Below, one piece after another: positions 8,858 through 18,661 of a stretch of DNA of 64,000 bases. Source of the DNA: Pararge aegeria (taxonomy: Eukaryota; Arthropoda; Insecta; Lepidoptera; Nymphalidae); assembly GCF_905163445.1 (NCBI RefSeq), contig NC_053196.1, positions 16,579,501 to 16,643,500 on the forward strand. Direction: 5' to 3'. Under the pieces are notes generated by a model. That model was not told the DNA's origin, did no database searches, and was given only the letters and a program-made list of their open reading frames with translations. The position numbers and the translations under genes were made by a program. Numbering within the stretch: position 1 is the first letter of the stretch; every line of letters begins with the position of its first letter.

Positions 8858-11588
8858 CAAAAAAAAATTCAAAAATTCAAAATTCAAAATTCATTTATTT
8901 CAAGTAGGCCTAATACAAGCACTTTTGAAACGTCAAGTCTGTCCGTGTGTAGTGACTCTACCACCGGTTCGGAAGGCAGATTCTACCGAGAAGAAGCCGG
9001 CAAGAAACTCAGCAGTTGCTCTTTTCCAACATCAAAAATTTACATTTTATATTTTAACATTCATTTTTCTATCTTGTGAGAGATGAAAGCGGAGCCGGGT
9101 GCTTCCAAGCAACCTTGTCATTAAGAAACTCATCAATTGTATAATAACCTCGCTGTAATAAATGTGTTTTAACACATTCTTTAAACTTATGGATTGGTAG
9201 GTCCAAAATTACCTTAGGAATCATATTATAAAAGCGTATACTCAATCCCACAAATGACTTCTGCACCTTTCGCAGACGATATGCAGATGTCACTAATTTA
9301 TGACCATTTCTTGTAAGTCGACTGTTTATATCCACTTTTTGTTTATAAAGACTAATATGTTGTCTTACAAATACTATATTGTTATAAATGTATTGTGAGG
9401 CTACCGTAAGTATACCAATTTCTTTAAATTTTTCACGGAGCGATTCACGTGATTTAAGTTTATATATTGACCGTACAGCTCTTTTCTGCAATATGAATAT
9501 AGTTTCAATATCAGCAGCTTTGCCCCATAATAAGATCCCGTAAGACATCACACTATGAAAGTACGCGAAGTAAACAAGTCTTGCTGTTTCTACGTCAGTA
9601 ATCTGTCTAATTTTCCTGACGGCGTAGGCAGCCGAGCTTAGTTTACCTGCTAGTGTATCTATATGGGTACCCCACTGAAGCTTACAATCCAAGGTCATGC
9701 CCAGAAAAACTGTGGAATCTTCCATTTTTAGTGATTCTCCATTTATTATTATATTTTTATTAACTTTCTTTACATTTGGTAAAATAAATTCCACACACTT
9801 AGTTTTTTTTGCATTTAAAAGTAAATTATTGACAGTAAACCAGTGCGACACATGCGACATAGCACGGCTTACATCGTCAGAGTTGTCTCTACCTCTATCA
9901 GTTTTAAAAATTAGAGATGTATCATCAGCAAACAGTACAATGTCACAGGTTTCACTGACATGGTGTGGTAGATCATTTATATACACCAAAAATAGAAAGG
10001 GACCCAAGATTGAACCCTGTGGGACACCCATTGACGTAGCCGACCCCTGCGACTTAATGTCTTTTATGCAAACCCTTTGGGTTCTGTCACTGAGATAAGA
10101 GGCAACCAAATTTAGTGCAACGTTTTTGATACCATAATGGGCTAGTTTAAGAAGCAAGGTTTTATGATCGACACAATCGAATGCTTTGGATAGATCACAA
10201 AAAACACCAATGGCATTCTGCGAACGTTCCCAGGCATCGTACACATGTTTTAAAAGTTTAGCGCCTGCATCCGTGGTGCTACGACCTTTAGTAAAACCGT
10301 ACTGCTCCGGATGTAGTAAGTTATTTACATTGAAGTGATTCAAAAGTTGATTTAATATAATTTTTTCAAAGACCTTACTAAGAGCTGGTAAGATTGAAAT
10401 GGGTCTGTAATTGTTAATGTCGTTTTTATTGCCAGATTTAAATAGAGGTATAAGTTTACTATGTTTCATTAAATTTGGAAAAGTACCTCTATCAACACAT
10501 TCATTAAAAAGTATGGCTAAGTAAGGGGCAATAACGTCTATAATGTTAGATATTACCATTACAGACATACCCCATAAATCACCGGTTTTTTTCTGTTTCA
10601 ACAACTTAAAATTCTTTATTATATCATATGCAGATATATGTTTAAAATTAAATAAAACGTTGCACTCATTAACGTTGTTCCTCAATAAACTCTGAGCTGC
10701 AGTAGGTGAAGAATTAAGTGAATCAGTCAACAAAATAGGAACACTCTGAAAAAAGTTTTCAAAGGTACTTGCAACCTCACTGTCAGCGGTAACTTTATTA
10801 TCATTAATAATTAATTCAAAGTTTACGTTGCGAGATTTAGCTTTCCCAGTTTAATTATTAACAATTTTCCAGGTTGTTTGTACTTTGTTATCCGATTTTA
10901 TGATTTGATCCTTAAAGTATAGCGACTTAGCATGAAAGCAAACGTTCTTAAACGTTTTAGAGTACATTTTTACGTGTTGTAGGAAAGCTGGAGTATGGTT
11001 ATATTGTTTTTCACTATAGAGCTCATACAAATTATCTCTACTTTTGTATATGCCAATAGTTGCCCAATCGCTAAACTTTTTTTTTTTTATTTTTTTATTG
11101 AAATCTATATGTTTGAAATTGAATATTTTGTTAAATTCATTTTCTATGATATTAAAGAGCGTACCATAAATGCTGTCAGGATGACCGTTCTTAAAGACAA
11201 GGGCAGGAATTTTGGATGATATTTCACCTTTGAATCGCGTCAATTTGCTCTTAGTTATCGGCCTACACTTGACGATATGTTTATCTTTGTTTATATTATT
11301 CAAAACAGTAATTTGTTGGCCACAATGATCTGATCTTAAGTTGGTTATTATCGATTTACCTAAGATATCACAGTTGAGAAAAATATTATCTAAACACGAT
11401 GCTGAGGTTGCTGTGATTCTAGTAGGTTCACTAAAAGCATAATTTAAATTAAAACATTTAAATAAGTTTAGCAACCTAGTCGTAGTTGCATTACTAAGTA
11501 AAATATCAACATTAAAATCCCCGCATACTATTGCTTTTTTTGTGGATACAGACAATCGCTTAAGCACATCTTCCATTACATCCTCAAA
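8858..11588 (-). mobile_element. LINE-A, 5'-truncated, otherwise well preserved
   Basis: A non-LTR retrotransposon on the minus strand holding the C-terminal half of the endonuclease, a full reverse transcriptase and a 3' UTR of about 200 bp. The UTR carries GAGTTTCTTGCCGGCTTCTT, CTGCCTTCCGAACCGGTGG and GTATTAGGCCTACTTGAAAT and ends in TTTTGAA repeats. ORF1 and the first part of ORF2 are missing, the usual result of incomplete reverse transcription. Sequence around the reverse transcriptase suggests the CR1/Jockey group; I cannot settle the clade. A target-site duplication was not found. Confidence 0.93.
9069..11588 (-). pseudogene. LINE-A ORF2: endonuclease (partial) and reverse transcriptase, one stop
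   Basis: One frame stays open for 840 codons except for a TAA at 10851-10853, in a context (IVNN-stop-TGKAKSRN) where GAA to TAA would explain it. From the N-terminus: the endonuclease motifs CGDFNVD and SDHCGQQ, then reverse-transcriptase motifs NYRPISILP, GFTKGRSTTDA, LSKAFDCVDH (motif A aspartate), GVPQGSILGP (motif B), LFADDTSLIF (catalytic DD) and FLGMTLD, then the thumb and a C-terminus ending in PLSSLTR. The enzyme would nick target DNA and copy the element RNA in place. The truncated start and the stop make this copy inactive, but the low number of lesions says it inserted recently. Confidence 0.92.
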
Positions 11589-12109
11589 TTAATAACAAGT
11601 TCATATACCTATAATCATTCACCATCGATTTTGCGATGTAAGAACATTAAAGTCCTTTATGAAAGGCCGTCTATGCCGTGCTTGCAATCCCGAGAGCCTG
11701 GCTCAATAAACGCTGGTTTTAATTACCTGTGTATGAGGTGCCAGGAAATTGTGAGCCCCGGGGATGCACAGAGGTATGAAAGCATCAGAAGGGCGTCAAG
11801 AGAGGGCGCAACTAGGCTAAGGGCTTTCCACCTTGCGTTCTGAAGCACATGTCTATCAGATTATGACTTTCTATCACGATTATTTAATAGGTTCTACTTT
11901 GACTTCTAATTAAGCATACTTTCAGGAAGGTTTTTTAACTATATGTAGTTTTTTACGGTTTCGTAGAAATACGTAACTTATACATATAAACTTGGAATTT
12001 AGAAAAAAAATGTTTGGTAAATGAAATGAAATGAAAATACACTTTTTTGTAAACCTAAACAGAATGAAATAATAGACAAAAAAACACTAAATATAGGTAC
12101 AATGGGCGG
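11589..12109. other. Unassigned stretch with a 70-codon open frame
   Basis: A plus-strand frame at 11631-11843 is richer in GC than its flanks and contains two CxxC-like cysteine pairs (CLQS.., CMRCQE), but no splice signal, domain match or strong start context supports it. The rest is AT-rich with no recognised repeat. Confidence 0.35.
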
Positions 12110-12390
12110 CATATTGATGTTCGGAGGTCAGTCGGTGGAAAATCAAACGATGCTGTGCCATCTTCTTTAATACCGATATGTCCGGTATGTCCGGTCCACT
12201 ATCTTATATAGTCCACTTCTTCCTCGGCTTCCCAGGTGCTTTTTTCCCGGTAATTTTCCCTTCAAGGATCAACCCTGGAAACTCGAACAGGGATCTCTGT
12301 AGGTGACCGAAAAACGCGACCTTCCTTAGTATTACGGTTGTCGTTAGTTTCCGTTGGCATTTGGCACTTCGTAATACTTGAGCGTTTGTC
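12110..12390 (-). pseudogene. LINE-C reverse-transcriptase C-terminal remnant (RTE-like)
   Basis: The minus strand encodes LRKVAFFGHLQRS, then GLILEGKITGKK and APGKPRKKWTI. The pattern FGH-(I/L)xR ... L..GKI.GKR..GR.R..W is the C-terminal signature of many insect RTE/Jockey-type ORF2 proteins. A stop follows KKWTI where the family normally continues, and the upstream frame is lost near 12390. The remaining sequence toward 12110 fits a decayed continuation. Confidence 0.6.
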
Positions 12391-12819
12391 ACTAAAAAAA
12401 TAAACTTAATTAAAATATAAAAACCCAATAAATGATGAAATACAAGTAGGTACTTAATTAAATAAAACATAGACCTGACTATCCAACACTGTACGCATTT
12501 CGCATGTAAAAATGGAGTCATACAGCCGCCATATTGAATTAATTTTCGAAAAATTTCCTGTATTGCTCTAGACGTTGGAAGAGTTTCAACGATGGCTACA
12601 TCCTAATCTGGTAATGAATTTAGAAAAAAAAGCTCGCATACACATAATATGAACCATGGAACATAACACTCCTATTTTGCGAGGTAGTGAATAAGATGGG
12701 ATTTCAATAATAATGTAATGTATGTCTAATGTTATCAATCACATTTTTGACAATCGCTGTGGTCTCATTAGTCCGAGTTATAATCTAATTTGTTCTATTC
12801 CTGCCAGGAAAAAAATTGC

Positions 12820-13017
12820 GTATTTATAATTTCTTAATTTTCTGTATGGTCTGGTGCGAGGTTTTGGTTAAGCCAAGCCATGTAGCGTTCCGGTACGATG
12901 CCGTGTAGCAACCGATTAGATCGGTTTATATAACTGCTGTATCATTAACATGCTAGTTCGCTATCATTTAAGACTTCATCATCTCTTAGCACCAAGTCAG
13001 ATTGCAGTCAAGGGTAG
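12820..13017 (+). mobile_element. SINE-3 body
   Basis: ATTTTCTGTATGGTCTGGTG, GTAGCGTTCCGGTACGATGC, GTAGCAACCGATTAGATCGG and the distal CAGATTGCAGTCAAGG follow SINE-3 order. The promoter-bearing head is absent. Confidence 0.75.
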
Positions 13018-13374
13018 TGTAATAAAAACAACAGGGCTAATGACCATGATGATGGATCGATCGTAAATAGTTTCGATAGCACTTGTATTTATAAAAACAG
13101 CAGACAGCTGAGCAAAACTTTCTCCAACACAAATAATAACAGGAAATCCTAAATGTTCGATACTTGTATTTCGAAGTCTGAACAAATTAATCCCCAGTTT
13201 CTCAACAATGAATAGCTGCAAGACTCTTTGACTAGTTTCGCAAGACTTTGCAAGACTCTTTGACTTTTTCTTGCAAAAACTCCAATCGCTCTCAATAACG
13301 TTGCAAACATCCACCTTTAAAAGTTTCCATTGTCAGCTAGCTAAGATCGCGCTAGGGACTTGTCACATTAGAGG

Positions 13375-13480
13375 CAGTGGCGTGCACAGGCTGTCGATGT
13401 ATAAAACGTAGTATGCAGATGATATAAAACGGAATAATCCTTGCGCAATACGAGCTAGCCGCAATAATAATAAGTATTCC
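13375..13480 (+). mobile_element. Half of a hAT-type MITE
   Basis: CAGTGGCGTGCACAGG, GCAGATGATATAAAACGG and CAATACGAG follow the left arm of the complete MITE at 17167-17391. The opposite terminal repeat is missing. Its inner edge abuts the LINE-D coding remnant. Confidence 0.7.
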
Positions 13481-13690
13481 ACAATACACGGTCCTGGGCC
13501 GCTTGCCTCCAGCGGCTCCCAGCGACTCGCCTGATGTCATCTGTCCACCTCGTTGGGGACCGACCTACGCTGCGCTTACCGGTGCGGGGTCGCCATTCCA
13601 GCACCTTAAGACCCCAACGTCATTCGGTTCTCCGAGCTATGTGCCCTGCCCATTGCCACTTCAGCTTCGCGACTCGTTGAGCTATGTCGG
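13481..13690 (-). pseudogene. LINE-D reverse-transcriptase C-terminal remnant
   Basis: The minus strand reads KLKWQWAGHIARRTE, a TGA stop, then RWGLKVLEWRPRTGKR, SVGRSPTRWTDD and IRRVAGSRWRQAAQDRVLW. The signature WAGH(I)AR ... W.PR.G.R..GRP..RW.DD belongs to a LINE family common in arthropods and often mis-annotated as host genes. A single stop interrupts about 70 codons, so decay is moderate. The frame ends where the half-MITE begins. Confidence 0.85.
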
Positions 13691-13881
13691 TATTATAAGT
13701 ATACAATTTACTAATTATCATATACCTGCCTTCAAAACGCATTGGATCAGCGTGGTGAAACCAAGGTCTTTTCTTAGATCTGATCTATTAGAGAAGGCCT
13801 ATGGCAATAAGGCTACAAAGCGGCCCGATTTGTAATAAAGATGGAATATCTGAAGCGCTCTGAAGGTGGTTTCAATCGTAC

Positions 13882-14225
13882 GCTAATATATAAAGCTGAA
13901 GAGTTTGTGTGTTTGTTTACTTGAACGCGATATTCTCAGGAACTACTGGTCCGATTTGAAAAAATATTTTAGTGTTGGATAGCCTATCACGCTAAGACAT
14001 ATAGTAACATAGCACGAATGAAGAATGTTTCATTAATCGGGGATTTTTATTCCTTTTGAGAGCTTACGCTGTGTGCGCAGCGTAAACGGTTAAAGATTCG
14101 ATAAAATCCTGTATAACAAAGTTTCTTCCCTTTAAAAGTTCAATAAAAAAAGTCTGAGACAACATATTATGTCTAACTTTTAAGGTTGACTTATACGCGG
14201 ACGAAGTCGCGAGGGAACGCTAGTA
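13882..14225 (+). repeat. Repeat F, near-complete
   Basis: It opens with AATATATAAAGCTGAAGAG and GTTTGTTTACTTGAACGCG, passes ACTACTGGTCCGATTTGAAA and GTGTTGGATAGCC, and ends with ACGCGGACGAAGTCGCG and ACGCTAGTA, the two-ended layout of the family. Class unsure; I have seen such ends in lepidopteran genomes as parts of RTE-like or non-autonomous elements. Confidence 0.7.
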
Positions 14226-15266
14226 TATAGTATAAATTAGTTGTCAAGTATCGTATCGTATCTCAGTTGAAAGCAATTTTAACAAGTCACTGTGGATAGT
14301 TGCCACCAAATAACCTGTTTAATCCATATACTGCATTGTGAAAGTTTCTAACTGATTTTATTTCAACTCGATTTGTTGATACAATTACGTTATATATAAC
14401 AATGGTTTGGGCAAACAAGTTGGCCAACGGTCATAAAATATGCGCGTTTTCGAGACAAACATTGACTGAAATATCTATGGAAAAAATTATGAAAATCAGA
14501 AACTGCGCGTAAGAAGTGAAAATCGAGACCAACAAACTTTTAAATTATTTCATAATACTCTAATGGTATACATAAAAACACATACATTTATCTATATATT
14601 TTAGGAAAATAAAAAAAAATGTTTTCTGGAACCGTTTAATGTGAAACATTCTTCGAGCAATGGCAAATTGGCTGTCCATTTGATAGAGCGCCCAGTTAAT
14701 AGGAGCTCGATACAGATGGCGGGGAGAGGGGAGGTTCCTCAGCGACACCACCTTTGATCCCTAATCCATTGCGCCGCCGTGCCGTTTAATTGTTATAAAT
14801 AAAGCGGGGTTATTGGTTTTTAATCTGATGTAGTTAAGCAATTGCCATTTTTAATAGTTTTTTATTTACAAAAATACAACGGAAGTTCTCAGTTAAAACG
14901 CTTTCCCCAAGCCACAGCGCGACAGTGGCGTATATAAAGACTCAGCCCCCTGGGTCGATCGCCCCAAAAAAGCTAAAATATGCAACAATTTGTCGATTTG
15001 ATTTGATTATGAATGACGAAAGTCTGAAAAGGCAACTTCATCAGGATATCTTTTCTTGGTAAAACTGACAAGTGTTTCACGTCATCACGTCTTCAGTGCA
15101 GCGAATTACCCCGAAAATAGGTATTTTTTTCAACTTACATTTCCTTCTAATTATATAAACAGGAAAGTTTGTGAAGGTGTATGGATGTTTTATTAAACTA
15201 ATGAACGGATTTGACTGATTTTTTTAAATGCAGATAGATTGTACCCTGGCTGGCTGTGATTAATAG
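14226..15266. other. Unassigned stretch, no gene seen
   Basis: AT-rich sequence with no convincing exon, splice pair or known repeat. A GGTATGAACAA-like or tRNA-like signal is not present. Confidence 0.4.
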
Positions 15267-15671
15267 ATACTACGACAATACACACATCGCCATCTAGCCC
15301 CAAAGTAAGCGTAGCTTGTGTTATGGGTACTAAGATACTGTTGAATATATTTATGAATAATATACATAAATATTTATATTTTTTTTAAATTTATTTATTT
15401 ATTTTCAACTTTCGACTAGTTTTACAGGAATTTTCCTAATGCACTAGCGTAGATACTGATGCCTACCTACATACTAAACTTTATCAGTGTAGCAAAAGCA
15501 CCGCAGAGCAACCTTTGTGAGTTCACGAACAAACAATAATATACAGATAAACACACAGACACTGAAAAACATTCATGTTCATCACACAAAAACTTTCCAG
15601 TTGTGGGAATCGAACTCACGACCTTGGACTTTAAGCAGGGTCGCTGCCCTTTGCGCCACTCGGCCGTCAAA
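15267..15671 (-). mobile_element. SINE-1 split by an insertion
   Basis: The left part (TACTACGACAATACACACAT to ATACATAAATATTTAT) and the right part (AATAATATACAGATAAACAC to the tRNA-like head, GCGCCACTCGGCCGTC) together make a complete reversed SINE-1. The B box is intact (minus strand GAGTTCGATTCCC); the anticodon-arm region has a small deletion. Confidence 0.9.
15378..15534. mobile_element. 157-bp insertion inside SINE-1
   Basis: Foreign sequence breaks the SINE at its TTTATAATATACAG point. It starts with a T-rich run and TTTATTTATTTATTTT, as a minus-strand LINE or SINE tail would, and ends in GCAACCTTTGTGAGTTCACG. It has no other recognised copy here. Confidence 0.65.
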
Positions 15672-16979
15672 CACGGGATTAACACAAAGGCAACCTTTTC
15701 ATCATCACAGATCCATAACCGTCCTACTACAGAGCAAGAGTCTAAACTTCGTGATGCAATTTTCAGAAGCTTTTATTAGGCAGCTCCTCATAAAAGCGTT
15801 GCGTCGGATGCTATTATTTGATTTTGAAAATCCTGACGTTTAATTCGACTTGACAGCCATTAGTTTTTTCCTGCCTCGTCCGTTGCTAAATTCTATTTTT
15901 AGGAATAATTCTTTGAAAAGCTTTCAGTTCGTTGTCCTTTGTATCCCTTAATGGTATTTGCCATGAACGTATTTTAACGTTTACATGCAATATAATTTTC
16001 AACGGAGTCGGAATGATGGTGCTCATAAATGGTCATAAGATCTCCGGTATGGTCAAAATTTAAAGTAAAAGTAAAAGTAAGACAGGATCCTTCGAGTTTT
16101 GGCTCGTTCGATTGGTTCTCGACGAGTACCCGGAAATGTTGACAAATGGTGACCCAGCATTGAAAACTTCTACTAAAACTAATTTCAATTAATATCTCAC
16201 GTTAACTGAATAAGTCATTCCACCATTTTCTTCAAGATTTACTCCAGAAACGAACGTTTAAACTCTCATTCCCGTATAAAAAACCTGCTAATACGATCAT
16301 AACATTCCCTAAGACAGAACATTCAAAAAATTTATTACGTCATTATTTCGCGAGGCAGCGCGTTTTTACCTGCGTTCAGAATAATTCATCCCGAATATTA
16401 GTAAAAGGTCATTAACTTCGCTCCATACAAACGGATTATTTCAATAATTCAAAAGCAAGAAAGCGAATAATTTATCTGGTATAAAAGTTTGCTGCAAAGC
16501 ATGAGACGTAGCGTTGTCGTGGTCTAAGTTGATTAATTAGTAATATATTATATTTCAGAACTTTTTTTTACTACTGAGGAAAAGTTGGCACTGAACTATA
16601 AGATATGCTTAGGACTATGCAGTGATTTGCTAGTAGTTTTATTTTGGCTATCCATCCTTAACATAAGGACCCAATCAAAATCAACTGGAAAAATAATAAA
16701 ATAATTTTAGGTAAATACATTTTCTATTATCTTTATAGCTTTTAAAAAAAAACATTAAAACATATATTTGGTTATGGTTATTTAATGTTATATTGCAATA
16801 CTTTACTTTATTATATGACTTAAATCCAATATATCCTGAAATGAACTCCTGATTTGATCACCTAATTTTAGTTAAAACTGCCTTCCGAATTGGAGTCGGA
16901 GGGAATGCTTTGTTGTTAGTAATTGGAATTTCTAAGGGTTCTTCCCTCTAGCAGGAAGATGAATATAGTATAACCCCTA
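15672..16979. other. Unassigned stretch, no gene seen
   Basis: No exon, RNA gene or known repeat was found. GTAAAAGTAAAAGTAAGAC near 16064 is a short simple run. Confidence 0.4.
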
Positions 16980-16984
16980 CTATT

Positions 16985-17004
16985 CATCATCATCATCATC
17001 ATCA
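16985..17004. repeat. (CAT)n microsatellite
   Basis: Six uninterrupted CAT units inside a GC-richer stretch that is itself interrupted by the MITE at 17167. Confidence 0.9.
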
Positions 17005-17158
17005 ATGTGGTCAGAACACATAAATTACCACCCCTTTCCGGGGGTATCGTAGCAGACGTCGGAGAACGGGCAGGAGCATATTCAGTTATATTAATACCAT
17101 CTACTGCGATCACTGATCCGTATGCCCGGCGCGACGTGGTGATTATAGGCAAACCCTC

Positions 17159-17399
17159 CTGTTGGGCAGTGGCGTGCATAGAGGGTATGCACAGGGTATA
17201 CAGATGATATAAAATGAAGAAAATCTTCAGTACGAGTTATAAATACTTAAGGGTAGGCATTTTATACTTAAGGTTTGGCATTTTATAACTTTTACGACGC
17301 CCATCCTTAAGTTTTTTATTACTCGTATTGAACATTTTCTTCATTTTATATCATGATTATCTCAAGCAGATACTCTCTATGCACGCCACTGCTGTTGGG
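17159..17399 (+). mobile_element. hAT-type MITE with 8-bp target duplication
   Basis: CAGTGGCGTGCATAGAG at 17167 is matched by its reverse complement ending at 17391, and CTGTTGGG stands directly outside both ends (17159-17166 and 17392-17399). An 8-bp duplication with CAGTGG ends is typical of hAT transposons. The 225-bp element has no coding capacity; its arms stay complementary inward through GATATAAAATGAAGAAAA, so most of it can fold back. It would need a transposase from elsewhere. The host DNA on both sides rejoins as CCTCCTGTTGGGAGGGCC. Confidence 0.93.
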
Positions 17400-17453
17400 A
17401 GGGCCTTTAGTCCAGTAGTGGGCTGTTAAAGAGATATAGATGAACCCTCACTT

Positions 17454-17655
17454 AACAATTATTCATTGTAATTTCAATATCTCCTGAGGATGCTCCGGTT
17501 TCAAAGCGAAACGTGCGTAGTGGGTACATTGTCGAAGATATTCTGTTTGGTGTGGAATATAAAGATTGTAGAAATTATAAATTACACCATACAGATTCTC
17601 CTACTTCTCGCATATTATGGAATTCCGCAAAGTAAGTAATTCTATCCAACTATAA
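17454..17655 (+). repeat. DR-6 copy
   Basis: CTGAGGATGCTCCGGTTTC, GCGAAACGTGCGTAG, GGTGTGGAATATAAAGATTG, TTACACCATACAGATTCTCC and GGAATTCCGCAAAGTAA occur in the same order as at 43685. The GCTCCG hairpin is weakened by a CAAAGC change. Confidence 0.75.
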
Positions 17656-18134
17656 AACGCTTCCGCCTGTCGATTACACAGCGGGACATTTCGTTTGAGC
17701 GACGTATTTTTACGTCTTCCCCTGAAATGTTCTGCTCAGCGGAATTGAAGGAATTTCTCATTGAACATCGCGATACAAAGATGTTCCTACTTGGCGATTT
17801 TAACCAACGGAAATGCTACGTTGCTAAGATGTTACCACGGTTTTAATATCCCGGTACTGCCATTGATGGAAAATAAACTTTATGCTTCTCAGCCATTTCA
17901 ATCAGTTTCATATCTTGCTAGTACTTAGAGACCGTGGGACATTTTTGTACATCGTTTTTTTTTAAATCTTCTTTTATAGACCTGTCGTAGTTATTTTCAA
18001 ATTCCATCCATTCTTGAGCCAGTTGTGCCAGGCAGCTCTTTTTGTCTTATAGTTTGTCGTAGAACGTCTATCATCATTTTGCTCTTAACTCCGGCTCTTA
18101 TACGGGATTAATAATAATACTGTATAACAGAATA

Positions 18135-18300
18135 AGTTAGCCCTTGATGAGTGATTTGAGATTGCATAATCTCAGCGGTACGACCCGTTGATGACGTCGT
18201 TATAGCGGCCTAACCTGTTAGTAGAATGGGTAGTATCAAACCCAAACCCCTAATTGGTTTTCATGCAGCATCATGGCGGAATGTCTTTGTCATTCACTGG
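18135..18300 (-). mobile_element. SINE-3 distal part
   Basis: TTAGCCCTTGATGAGTGATT, the GCGGCCTAACCTGTTAG segment and CCTAATTGGTTTTCATGCAG correspond to SINE-3 in reverse. The head is missing. Confidence 0.65.
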
Positions 18301-18320
18301 AGATGAATCTTAAAAGATCT

Positions 18321-18661
18321 AAATTTGTATTAAACGTAAGCTTATATAAAAGTCCTACATAGTTAGGATTGCGTTAACGATAAAAAAGCTCGGTGTGAAT
18401 TACTTATATTTAAAACTATTAGTTTTAACTGACAACGCGAGATGGTGAAAACAAAAAAAAAACAACCGGCTAAGTTTGTTGGCTTCTTCTTATCAGGGTG
18501 CGTTTGGTACATTCGCAGGTTTAATTTTGAGTTTACGATTGTAGTTATCGCCATCAATTCACTTCTATGTACAATGTACATATTTTGCATGAAATGTAAA
18601 CGTATTAAAATTCCATCTATGTGTGCCTATTTAAATAAAGAAACATTTGATTTTGACTTTA
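18321..18661 (+). mobile_element. SRE-5 retroposon, full length but diverged
   Basis: It starts AAATTTGTATTAAACGTAAG, the same 5' end as the long copy at 48481-48823, and ends AATAAAGAAACATTTGATTT TTGACTTT-like. The middle has many substitutions and small gaps (GGCTTCTTCTTATCAGG, TTTGGTACATTCGC), so it is an old copy. Confidence 0.85.

Noticed and set aside
11631..11843. 70-codon GC-rich frame beside the LINE-A 5' end
   Set aside because: No splice sites, weak start context and no family match; could be repeat-derived.
16916..17207. Overlapping frames on both strands near the CAT repeat
   Set aside because: One includes a poly-methionine run from the microsatellite and both are cut by the MITE insertion; no family match.
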